The notes: generated by a model not told the origin, from the sequence alone. 14,733 nucleotides of DNA from a bacterium (GCA_030688115.1 JAUYIX010000039.1:1-14733); one strand, 5' to 3'; positions 1 to 5,824 are shown, numbered from the stretch's first letter. Numbers and translations: made by a program.

Positions 1-1
1 A

Positions 2-748
2 TATATCGGTGTGGCCCTGGCGCTCAATTGGATTTATGTCGCTTTATTCCCAACCTCTCAAGATCAGGCAGAACACCTCTCCGAGATCTACAACACACTA
101 CCCGAGTCAATTTTTGCTGCCTTTGGTGCGCCCGACTTGGCTTTTTCTTCGCTGGAAGGCTTTATGGCCACCGAGAATTTTGGACTGGTTTGGCCATTAC
201 TTGTTATTTTGATCGTGGCCGGCCTTGCCGGTGCCTCACTCGCCGGCGAAATCGAAAAAGGCACGATCGAGTTGACCTTATCCAGACCGGTATCACGCAT
301 ACAGTATTTTTTTAGTAAATACTTAACAACCCTACTCGTTGTAATCATCTTTAGCGCCGTTTCTATCCTGTCGGTTCCGCTCTTTGCACAGATGTACGAC
401 GTGCCATTTGCATTTAATAGCTACGCGGTCTTGGCAGGAGCAGGCGCACTCTTTGGCTGGGCAATCACCGCTATCGCCTTTTTGTTTGCCGCGTTTTTCT
501 CGGAGCGCGGCAAGGTATTTTTTGCGACGGGCGGCATTTTATTTGTCATGTACATCGGCAATGTCATCGCCATGCTTGTCGATGCATTTGAGCCGATAAA
601 ATATGGCTCGCTGTTCTACTACTTTAATGCGGCGATTTTGACCGACGGCTCAATTGCCGGATCTTCGATCACCGTACTCTGCCTTGTGGCGGTCGTGCCA
701 ACTTTTTTTGCCGCCCGGATTTGGCAAAGGCGAGACATTAGCGTCTAA
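2..748 (+). CDS. ABC-2 type transporter permease, 5'-truncated
   Basis: This is the C-terminal part of an integral membrane permease of the ABC-2 type; the frame is open to the left edge, so the true start lies outside the window. About six hydrophobic segments are visible. After the second comes the motif GEIEKGTIELTLSRPVSR, close to the 'E.GT...LLS.PISR' cytoplasmic signature of ABC-2 permeases such as the NatB and EcsB-like families. The protein ends in a short basic tail (ARIWQRRDISV). Family knowledge says it would pair with an ATP-binding subunit, presumably encoded just upstream, to export a substrate that cannot be deduced here. It converges on the tgt gene with a 41-nt gap. The ABC-2 assignment is fairly secure; the substrate is unknown. 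Confidence 0.82.
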   Translation, partial: YIGVALALNWIYVALFPTSQDQAEHLSEIYNTLPESIFAAFGAPDLAFSSLEGFMATENFGLVWPLLVILIVAGLAGASLAGEIEKGTIELTLSRPVSRIQYFFSKYLTTLLVVIIFSAVSILSVPLFAQMYDVPFAFNSYAVLAGAGALFGWAITAIAFLFAAFFSERGKVFFATGGILFVMYIGNVIAMLVDAFEPIKYGSLFYYFNAAILTDGSIAGSSITVLCLVAVVPTFFAARIWQRRDISV

Positions 749-789
749 TCTCGGCCGGCGCTAACGGTACATCGGCACTTAGACGGCGC

Positions 790-2028
790 TCATAGTGTAC
801 CGGCGCGTATTTCTTGACGTAGTTCTGCCACGTACGTGTTAATGAGATGCAGATTATGGAACGAAGTCAGCGACAATGCGGTTATCTCGTGAGCTTTAAA
901 TAAGTGCGACAGGTACGCGCGTGTGTAGTTAGCGCAAACAAAACACTTGCAACCGGCATCAAGCGGACCGAGATCATGCAAATATTTTGATTGGCGCAGA
1001 TTGATCCTGTCCGTGCGTGTAAAAGCCATGCCGTGCCGGGCATAATGCGTCGGTGCGATGCAATCAAAGGTATCAATCCCCTCCTCGATAATCGGCCGGA
1101 TATCCTCGATGTGTCCAATGCCCAGCAAATGTCGCGGCCTATCGTCAGGCAACTCCCGTACCACCCACCGGATCATCCCGGCCATGGCACTTTTGTCCGC
1201 GCCAAACTCGCCACCGATTCCAAACCCGTCAAAATCCATACCGCCGATCGTGCGCGCGCTCTCTCGGCGTAGATCCTGAAAGCGCCCACCTTGCACCACG
1301 CCAAAAAGCGCCTGCTTGGGATCATGCGCGGCCAAACTTTGCTGGGCCCAGCGATGTGTGCGCTCGAGCGAGGCTTTGGTGTAATCATGGCTGGCATTTG
1401 GAGGTGTACACTCATCAAAAGCGTAAATAATATCAGCGCCCAAATCACTTTGAATTTGCATTGACTCTCGCGGACCGATAAATATCTTGTCCCCGTTGAC
1501 CGGCGACCTAAACGTTACGCCCCGGTCGGTAATTTTGATTTCGCGAGGCTCGTCGTTTACCTCAACGCTCCGGTCGGAGGGCTGCTTGAGCACCTTGCCC
1601 AACGCATGATCTTTTCCAAATCCCAGGCTGAACACTTGGTACCCGGCCGAGTCGGTCATCAACGGCGCGGACCAGTTCATAAACTTATGTAGGCCGCCCG
1701 CCTTTTTTATGATGGGTGCCCCGGGCTTGAGATGTAAATGAAACGTATTGGCAATCAGCAGTTGCGTTTTGGTTTGCAGCACTTGCTCAGACCAAAGCGT
1801 TTTGATCGTGGCTTGCGTGGCGACAGGCACCAACGTCGGGGTCTCGACCGCTCCGTGCGGCGTAACAAGCCGGCCCAAGCGTGCGCGACTTGTGCCGGAT
1901 CTTTTTTGGATCTCAAATGTGACCGGAGAGCTCATACCCATCCCCTGCTTGTACGCGTAACTGAGCCTTTTGTCCACCAGATGCGATCCAATAAATCCCG
2001 CGCCACCCGTTACCAAATACTTACTCAT
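790..2028 (-). CDS. tgt: tRNA-guanine transglycosylase with an epimerase-derived N-terminal extension
   Basis: This enzyme exchanges guanine-34 of GUN-anticodon tRNAs for preQ1 or queuine. Numbered from the first ATG (412 aa), residues 38-412 carry the family hallmarks. These are the substrate-binding region TDSAGYQVFSL with Asp126, the FGVVQGG loop (242-248), nucleophile Asp322 in DTFDCIAPTH, and a zinc site Cys360-x-Cys362-x2-Cys365 with His391. Residues 1-19 are not TGT sequence; they read as the start of a NAD-dependent epimerase (see the separate fragment). ATG 2028 is given as start because AAGGAG lies 5 nt upstream. An alternative start, ATG 1935, has AGGGG 6 nt upstream and would give a normal 381-aa TGT. 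Compared with the usual family pattern, about 26 extra residues occur near 137-163, and the PTR of 'PTRxxR' reads PTH. Function is confident; the start is not. Confidence 0.92.
   Translation of the reverse strand: MSKYLVTGGAGFIGSHLVDKRLSYAYKQGMGMSSPVTFEIQKRSGTSRARLGRLVTPHGAVETPTLVPVATQATIKTLWSEQVLQTKTQLLIANTFHLHLKPGAPIIKKAGGLHKFMNWSAPLMTDSAGYQVFSLGFGKDHALGKVLKQPSDRSVEVNDEPREIKITDRGVTFRSPVNGDKIFIGPRESMQIQSDLGADIIYAFDECTPPNASHDYTKASLERTHRWAQQSLAAHDPKQALFGVVQGGRFQDLRRESARTIGGMDFDGFGIGGEFGADKSAMAGMIRWVVRELPDDRPRHLLGIGHIEDIRPIIEEGIDTFDCIAPTHYARHGMAFTRTDRINLRQSKYLHDLGPLDAGCKCFVCANYTRAYLSHLFKAHEITALSLTSFHNLHLINTYVAELRQEIRAGTL
1972..2028 (-). pseudogene. 5' fragment of an NAD-dependent epimerase/dehydratase gene fused in frame to tgt
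   Basis: The first 19 codons read MSKYLVTGGAGFIGSHLVD. This is the classic first beta-strand and glycine-rich NAD-binding turn (TGGAGFIGSHL) of extended short-chain dehydrogenases such as UDP-glucose 4-epimerase and dTDP-glucose dehydratase. The match stops after HLVD. The next residues (KRLSYAYKQG) do not continue an epimerase, and the frame runs into TGT. The fragment sits behind a strong Shine-Dalgarno sequence, so a complete epimerase 5' end, including its translation signal, appears to have been joined to tgt. A deletion or rearrangement is the simplest explanation; an assembly join cannot be excluded. Confidence 0.8.
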
Positions 2029-2033
2029 TGTTT

Positions 2034-2039
2034 CTCCTT
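2034..2039 (-). promoter_or_regulatory. Strong ribosome binding site of the chimeric epimerase-tgt frame
   Basis: AAGGAG on the minus strand, 5 nt before ATG 2028. It is the only full Shine-Dalgarno sequence at normal spacing before any gene start in this window. It supports ATG 2028 as a used start and suggests it came with the epimerase 5' end. Confidence 0.75.
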
Positions 2040-2103
2040 ATAGAATTGTTCAGGTTCGCTCCCCTAAAAGGGAAGTCATTTAGGCTAAGCCATTGTGTCA
2101 GTA

Positions 2104-2132
2104 TTGAGAAGAGCTTGAGTAAAACATAAAAA
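2104..2132 (+). promoter_or_regulatory. Possible promoter for the tRNA pair
   Basis: TTGAGA (2104-2109), a 17-nt spacer and TAAAAA (2127-2132) match the sigma-70 consensus at 5/6 and 4/6 positions. Transcription would begin near 2139, about 29 nt before tRNA-Ala. A competing weaker choice is TTGAGT (2115) with TACGCT (2138). The stretch 2041-2167 otherwise holds only the 5' leader of tgt on the other strand and no gene. Confidence 0.3.
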
Positions 2133-2167
2133 AACTCTACGCTCCTGGTAGTTGCCACAAGCGATAT

Positions 2168-2243
2168 GGGCCTGTAGCTCAGCTGGTAGAGTGCGGCATT
2201 CGCATTGCCGAGGTCAGGGGTTCGACTCCCCTCAGGTCCACCA
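2168..2243 (+). tRNA. tRNA-Ala (anticodon CGC)
   Basis: A complete 76-nt cloverleaf. The acceptor stem GGGCCTG/CAGGTCC is fully paired, with a G3:U70 wobble, the main identity element of alanine tRNA. The D stem is GCTC/GAGT. The anticodon stem CGGCA/TGCCG encloses loop TTCGCAT with anticodon CGC, reading GCG. The T stem AGGGG/CCCCT encloses TTCGACT. Discriminator A and an encoded CCA end (2241-2243) follow. The anticodon and G3:U70 agree, so the identity is secure. Confidence 0.97.
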
Positions 2244-2285
2244 AATTATGCCTACAAAACCGCTTATGCTTTAGGGAAAAGATTG

Positions 2286-2327
2286 CCTCGGGGCTCCGCC
2301 CCTCGGAAGTGGTTTTGACAAAGCCAC
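2286..2327 (+). other. Two hairpins in the spacer between the tRNA genes
   Basis: Hairpin one pairs GGGGC (2290-2294) with GCCCC (2298-2302) around TCC, with a further CC/GG pair outside two mismatches. Hairpin two pairs GTGGTTT (2309-2315) with AAGCCAC (2321-2327) around TGACA, with one G:U pair. No clean T-tract follows the first stem, so it is not a textbook terminator. The stems may instead act in processing of a two-tRNA precursor. The rest of the 93-nt spacer shows nothing recognisable. Confidence 0.4.
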
Positions 2328-2336
2328 CCACGTCGC

Positions 2337-2413
2337 GGGCACGTAGCTCAGCTGGTTAGAGCGCACGATTCACATTCGTGAGGTCAGAGGTTCGACTCCT
2401 CTCGTGCCGACCA
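2337..2413 (+). tRNA. tRNA-Val (anticodon CAC) with a G1:G72 mismatch
   Basis: A 77-nt cloverleaf. The acceptor strands are GGGCACG and CGTGCCG, the D stem is GCTC/GAGC with loop AGCTGGTTA, and the anticodon stem CACGA/TCGTG encloses TTCACAT with anticodon CAC, reading GTG. The T stem is AGAGG/CCTCT around TTCGACT. Discriminator A and CCA (2411-2413) follow. Six of the seven acceptor pairs are perfect, but the terminal pair is G1 against G72. A 5' C would restore pairing, and so would C72. All other invariant positions look normal, so the gene is probably functional. Confidence 0.93.
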
Positions 2414-2441
2414 TGGCAGATAACGGAATATCGGCTACAAT
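2413..2441 (+). promoter_or_regulatory. Candidate promoter of the O-antigen ligase-like gene (near-leaderless)
   Basis: ATGGCA (2413-2418), a 17-nt spacer and TACAAT (2436-2441). The -10 box is 5/6 and the -35 box 4/6. The expected transcript start near 2448 leaves only about 5 nt before ATG 2453, and no Shine-Dalgarno sequence is present, so the message would be almost leaderless. The -35 box begins at the last base of the encoded tRNA-Val CCA. Confidence 0.4.
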
Positions 2442-2452
2442 TGACGATCCTC

Positions 2453-3676
2453 ATGCCATTTAGGACCAAGCTAGCAATCCTACTCTGGGTCAGCGCCGCA
2501 ACCATCTCGCTGCGCTACGTTTTTGGGGACCTGCAGACATTTGGGGAGCAACAATATCTGGAGTACATAACCCCATACATCTCTTATTTTAGTCTGGCGC
2601 ACATTCTTGTATTAGCGCTCCTGTATAAATCCGCCCGCTCTGTACTCTCTGGCAGAACAGCCGCAATTGCACTGTTAATTAGCACGATCGCACTCTCAGC
2701 CCCCGGGGATTTATTATTGACCAGATGGTGGCTCGCAATCATTTTGCTTTGGGCTTGGTCCCTGGCCACGTTACATAGGGAGATAATCCACAAGTCATCC
2801 ACAGGTGATTATTTTTTGCACATAATCATTATTTTGGGCTTAGTTGAGGCACTTATTGGGCTGACACAATATGCACTGCAGCATAGCCTTGGTCTGTCAC
2901 TGCTTGGGGAGCCTGTCGCCAATGTAGAGACTCTGGGTGTAGCAAAAGTTGTCGTTTCGGGAGTAAAAATGCTCAGGCCATTTGGAACATTTGCCCACGC
3001 TAACGTATTTGGGGGTTTTATAGTTGTGTCTATATTAGCTTTGCTAAGCCAAAGAAGCGCACTCAGTCGGACGGTGCAGCAGATTACTCTCGGTATCTTG
3101 TTGTTTGGTGTTTTATTCTCTTACTCCCGCTCTGCCTGGATTGCGACCGTGCTTATTTGCGCTATATTTATGGCTAAATTGGGTTGGCGCTCATTTGCCG
3201 CGCCCATTGCTACCCTATTAATTGCGGCCGCTTTATTTTTTCCGCCATTATTCAGTCGCTTTGAGCTTAATCAAAATCCGCAACAGTTGGATGTTCGTGC
3301 GCTTTCCACAGGTTATGCACTGGAGAGTATTGTAGAGTCCCCACTTGGCCTAGGTTTTCGACAGTTTATCCCCCGTTTATTAGATGCATATCCCGATCAG
3401 CGCGACTATTACTACCAGCCGGCCCATAATGTTGCTCTTTTGTTAGCATCAGAACTGGGTATCTTTGGTTTTGTTTTACTGATTGTGATTGTTGCTGGGC
3501 TTTTACGGCGGTATAGGGCCACATCTATGGCGATTGTAGTGTTGCTAGTACTCAGTTTGGGGTCTTTTGACCACTATTTAGTCACCCTTCCACAGGGGCT
3601 GGGGATACTTGGGCTTATATTCCTTGTTGGGCTCGTTCCACGTGTAACCGCTACTCAATCAGACCAGACTTTTTAG
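2453..3676 (+). CDS. O-antigen ligase/polymerase-type (Wzy/WaaL-like) membrane protein
   Basis: A 407-aa polytopic membrane protein with around ten or more hydrophobic helices. Two features place it in the O-antigen ligase/polymerase superfamily. One is GTFAHANVFGGFI, matching the 'GTF.H.N..G' motif. The other is QPAHNVALLLASELGIFG, matching the 'HN..L....E.G..G' periplasmic-loop motif. Members join or polymerise lipid-linked glycans at the outer face of the membrane. ATG 2453 is chosen because the longer frame to 2378 would start inside tRNA-Val. Its base composition is visibly more AT-rich (many TTA, ATT, TTT codons) than that of infB or gyrA. Its 3' end overlaps the convergent small membrane gene by 26 nt. 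Whether it ligates or polymerises, and what sugar it handles, cannot be told. Confidence 0.85.
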   Translation: MPFRTKLAILLWVSAATISLRYVFGDLQTFGEQQYLEYITPYISYFSLAHILVLALLYKSARSVLSGRTAAIALLISTIALSAPGDLLLTRWWLAIILLWAWSLATLHREIIHKSSTGDYFLHIIIILGLVEALIGLTQYALQHSLGLSLLGEPVANVETLGVAKVVVSGVKMLRPFGTFAHANVFGGFIVVSILALLSQRSALSRTVQQITLGILLFGVLFSYSRSAWIATVLICAIFMAKLGWRSFAAPIATLLIAAALFFPPLFSRFELNQNPQQLDVRALSTGYALESIVESPLGLGFRQFIPRLLDAYPDQRDYYYQPAHNVALLLASELGIFGFVLLIVIVAGLLRRYRATSMAIVVLLVLSLGSFDHYLVTLPQGLGILGLIFLVGLVPRVTATQSDQTF

Positions 3677-4001
3677 CTAAGTTATCAGCAGTGTTTGCAA
3701 CAAAATCACTACTACCCCACAAATAATAAACGTAAACAAGTGCGCCTATCACAACGGCCGCCACAATAATGGCAAAAACTACATCCCGCCTAATAAACCC
3801 GAGCATTCGGTTCTCAGATTTAGTAAACACTTGTGACTCTGCAACACTAGACCCCATCAATTGCGGTTCCGCCCTGACAACGGTATCGCTACCTTTAATT
3901 AAAGCATCCTCAAATTCTGCCACTCTTTTTTGGTTAGCTCCCCCTTGGTCAGCACCCCGCTGTTTTCGGTTTCGATGATGTTTCTGCTTCTGATTTCTCA
4001 T
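3651..4001 (-). CDS. Small single-pass membrane protein of unknown function
   Basis: Not recognised. From ATG 4001 the product is 116 aa. It has a very basic, Gln/His-rich N-terminus (NQKQKHHRNRKQR), an acidic middle part, one strong membrane helix at about residues 72-93 (VVFAIIVAAVVIGALVYVYYLW) as read from the frame, and a short polar C-terminus. The basic charge before the helix suggests an N-in, C-out orientation. The frame stays open back to 4121, but that would run into the divergent bactofilin gene. A consensus promoter directly abuts ATG 4001, so its transcript should start inside the frame. GTG 3923 (90 aa), with AAGGGGGAG 14 nt upstream, is therefore an alternative start. Its 3' end overlaps the O-antigen ligase-like gene by 26 nt. 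Confidence 0.62.
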   Translation of the reverse strand: MRNQKQKHHRNRKQRGADQGGANQKRVAEFEDALIKGSDTVVRAEPQLMGSSVAESQVFTKSENRMLGFIRRDVVFAIIVAAVVIGALVYVYYLWGSSDFVANTADNLAKKSGLIE

Positions 4002-4030
4002 ATTATACAATACTAGTGTTATTTTGTCAA
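4002..4030 (-). promoter_or_regulatory. Consensus sigma-70 promoter touching the start codon
   Basis: On the minus strand, TTGACA (4025-4030), a 17-nt spacer and TATAAT (4002-4007): both boxes are perfect consensus. It is the best promoter in the window. The last T of the -10 box is followed directly by ATG 4001, so transcription would start near 3995, past that codon. Confidence 0.75.
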
Positions 4031-4040
4031 TAAGTCCCAT

Positions 4041-4069
4041 TTCGTGATTACACCCTAACCGTCTACAAT
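4041..4069 (+). promoter_or_regulatory. Weak candidate promoter of the bactofilin gene
   Basis: TACAAT (4064-4069) is a good -10 box, giving a start near 4076 and a leader of about 22 nt before ATG 4098. The sequence 17 nt upstream (TTCGTG) is a poor -35 box. It lies in the 96-nt divergent spacer shared with the minus-strand promoter. Confidence 0.3.
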
Positions 4070-4097
4070 TCAGACATTGTACCGTTAGCAAACACTT

Positions 4098-4526
4098 ATG
4101 CGAAATAAAGAACCAGTTCAACCGGATAATCTCCTAGTAAGCGACCAACCCGCCGAGACAATAGTGGGCGCCTCACTTAAAGTGCAGGGCGATTTAAAAA
4201 GTGACGGTGACATCCGAATAGACGGCGAGGTCCAAGGCAGTATCATTACCAAAGGTAGTGTCTTTATCGGACAACAGGCTTCTGTAGAGGCAAGCATTCA
4301 AGCCGGCTCAGCCCAAATCTGCGGCAAGGTTGCCGGCGACATTAGTGTCAGCAAAAAACTGGAGCTCCAACCCTCGGCCAGACTCAAAGGCAACATCTCA
4401 GCGGCGGAACTTGTCATACAACAAGGAGCGCAATTTAATGGCTCCAGCAGCATGACGGGTGCCGAGGCTCTCGACAAAATAACCACGACCCTCAGTACAA
4501 CCAAACAAACCGCACTCGCCACGTAG
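4098..4526 (+). CDS. Bactofilin family cytoskeletal protein
   Basis: A 142-aa protein of the bactofilin (BacA/CcmA) family, which self-assembles without nucleotide into membrane-associated filaments that organise cell shape or envelope synthesis. The core, about residues 20-120, shows the typical opening (TIVGASLKVQGDLKSDGDI, then RIDGEVQGSI). Short repeats with regular Gly and Val/Ile positions follow, consistent with a right-handed beta-helix. The N-terminal 20 and C-terminal 20 residues are polar and low in complexity, as usual. There is no Shine-Dalgarno sequence before ATG 4098. The stop codon at 4524-4526 directly abuts the next gene, implying co-transcription with the diacylglycerol-kinase-like protein. 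Confidence 0.9.
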   Translation: MRNKEPVQPDNLLVSDQPAETIVGASLKVQGDLKSDGDIRIDGEVQGSIITKGSVFIGQQASVEASIQAGSAQICGKVAGDISVSKKLELQPSARLKGNISAAELVIQQGAQFNGSSSMTGAEALDKITTTLSTTKQTALAT

Positions 4527-5291
4527 GTGTACTACTACGTCTATGACGAGCGTGCTCTTGCTAAGGACTCCCAGCGTGCTCTCACAAAAATAGAAACGCA
4601 GATTAACAATCTCGGTCTCAGCGGGGAGCGTGGGCAAGTATCGGCTCTCAGGACCGTCGAGGACCTGGTCAAGGACGCGGCGCGTAAAAACTACCGCCCG
4701 ATCGTTGCGGTGGGGGAGGACGCCACTTTTAACGCGGCACTCAACGCTCTGGCAGAACTACGCTCACAAATTCCGTTAGGCTATATCCCGCTCGTGCCAA
4801 AGCAGCCCATGTCGGAGCTACTGGGGGTTGATGCAAACAGCGCGGTGGTCTCTTTATCAAGGCGCATCATCAAGACCGTACCGGTGGCACTTGCCGGTGG
4901 CGCATATTTTTTGTCTTTTGTGCGCTGTGTTCTACCTGACGCTCCGGCGACAAAGTGGTGGGAGCGTCTGCTCAAAAAAAATGAACACACCTTTACCGCC
5001 GAGTTTACTTTGGATGACGCGCTCAAGGCGAGCGTGTCGGCCCGCGAGGTCATGGTATATTTTAGTCCCGGGTCTGAGCGCTTGCGAATTGAGGCTCAGG
5101 GGATTGCACAGCATGATAAAAAAAATCGACAGGATCTGAGCGTTGTCTGGGCAAAAAAAATCCATCTCCAGGGAGAACCGCAATTAGCCTGCCTGATCGA
5201 TGGTCGCCCGGTAACGCGTACCCCTATCGATATCAGTGTCAGCCAAGTGCACGTGCCGATCATCGTGGGCCGAGCCCGCTCATTTGAGTAA
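4527..5291 (+). CDS. Diacylglycerol/lipid kinase-like protein with a degenerate nucleotide motif
   Basis: A 254-aa protein that resembles the DAGK catalytic fold of the YegS/DgkB type. At residues 58-74, PIVAVGEDATFNAALNA occupies the place of 'ivv.GGDGTlnEv.ng'. The stretch LGYIPLVPKQPMSELLGV (84-101) matches the following 'lGiiPlGTgNdfAr.lgi'. The C-terminal half (about 120-250) is beta-rich, like the second lobe of these kinases. Both glycine-rich signatures are altered: GGDGT reads VGEDAT, and PLGTGN reads PLVPKQ. Lipid kinase activity is therefore doubtful, and a binding role is possible. GTG 4527 follows the bactofilin stop with no gap and no Shine-Dalgarno sequence, so translation is probably coupled. 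Fold assignment moderate; activity unknown. Confidence 0.62.
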   Translation: MYYYVYDERALAKDSQRALTKIETQINNLGLSGERGQVSALRTVEDLVKDAARKNYRPIVAVGEDATFNAALNALAELRSQIPLGYIPLVPKQPMSELLGVDANSAVVSLSRRIIKTVPVALAGGAYFLSFVRCVLPDAPATKWWERLLKKNEHTFTAEFTLDDALKASVSAREVMVYFSPGSERLRIEAQGIAQHDKKNRQDLSVVWAKKIHLQGEPQLACLIDGRPVTRTPIDISVSQVHVPIIVGRARSFE

Positions 5292-5327
5292 CTTCACAAG
5301 AAGGCCTAAGTACAGTACAGTCGCTTT

Positions 5328-5705
5328 ATGTGGGGATTTTTTTGGGACACATTTGGGTTTATAGCGGACAACGTATCGCGCCCGCTAAAGATATTTTTGA
5401 CAGCGCTTATCCTTGTGATCGTATTCTTCTTTTTTGGGTTTGGCGCCGTCTTTTACTTTTTAGGCGGAATCTTTACGGTTGCTTTTTTATTCTTGATAAT
5501 TGCCAACGTTGTTGTGCGCATTAAACGCGCCCGTAAAAAGTCCCGTGAGGCTCCGATTCCGGAGCTTACCCCCGCAGATCAAGCCGATATCGCCGAGTTT
5601 CAGGAGGCCATGAATAAGCAGCCCGCCGCTAACCCGATCACACTGCCTGCTCAAAAAGCAACGCCGTCCACCGACCTGCCGGAGACGCCCGCAGCCGGGC
5701 AATAG
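5328..5705 (+). CDS. Small membrane protein with a Pro/Ala-rich tail, unknown function
   Basis: Not recognised. The 125-aa product has a short aromatic N-terminus (MWGFFWDTFGF) and two adjacent hydrophobic helices at about residues 20-40 and 42-62. A strongly basic stretch follows (RIKRARKKSR), then a hydrophilic Pro/Ala-rich tail of about 50 residues. Positive charge after the second helix predicts a cytoplasmic tail and probably a cytoplasmic N-terminus. It begins 36 nt after the kinase-like gene. The nearest purine-rich motif (AAGAAGG) is about 20 nt from ATG 5328, too far to count as a normal ribosome binding site. The hairpin GCCCG-CAGC-CGGGC (5687-5700) ends just before the stop codon, but no T-tract follows. 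Confidence 0.65.
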   Translation: MWGFFWDTFGFIADNVSRPLKIFLTALILVIVFFFFGFGAVFYFLGGIFTVAFLFLIIANVVVRIKRARKKSREAPIPELTPADQADIAEFQEAMNKQPAANPITLPAQKATPSTDLPETPAAGQ

Positions 5706-5742
5706 GGTCGGTTGTGCTTGCTCTTTTATCATCGCCAAAAAC

Positions 5743-5771
5743 TTGACAAAAAGGCTCAAAAAGCGCAGAAT
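5743..5771 (+). promoter_or_regulatory. Promoter of the infB-rbfA-nrnA-cdaA-cdaR operon
   Basis: A perfect TTGACA (5743-5748), a 17-nt spacer and CAGAAT (5766-5771, 4/6). The expected start near 5778 gives a leader of about 47 nt to ATG 5825. No other promoter of similar quality was noticed before gyrA, so the six genes downstream probably share this one. Confidence 0.6.
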
Positions 5772-5824
5772 TTTTTGTTGAGCAAGCCGGTCCAATCAGT
5801 CCCACTCAGCACACCACAAGACCC

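Noticed and set aside
765..802. Inverted repeat CGGTACA/TGTACCG between the permease and tgt ends as a bidirectional terminator
   Set aside because: The loop is 24 nt, the stem only 7 bp, and there is no T-tract on either strand.
2051..2070. CAGGTTCGCTCCCCT, resembling a tRNA T-arm fragment
   Set aside because: The T-stem does not pair properly and no other tRNA part is present nearby; probably chance.
2315..2320. TTGACA between the two tRNA genes as a -35 box
   Set aside because: A -10 box at 17 nt would fall inside tRNA-Val (2338-2343), where the sequence does not match. The hexamer sits in the loop and stem of a hairpin.
2378..2452. Longer start for the O-antigen ligase-like gene
   Set aside because: The first codons would lie inside the mature tRNA-Val, and the added residues look random.
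4002..4121. Upstream extension of the minus-strand small membrane gene
   Set aside because: It would run through the consensus promoter and into the bactofilin start; the Cys-rich residues there look non-coding.
5687..5700. Hairpin GCCCG-CAGC-CGGGC as a terminator before infB
   Set aside because: It lies within the coding end of the small membrane gene and no T-run follows directly.
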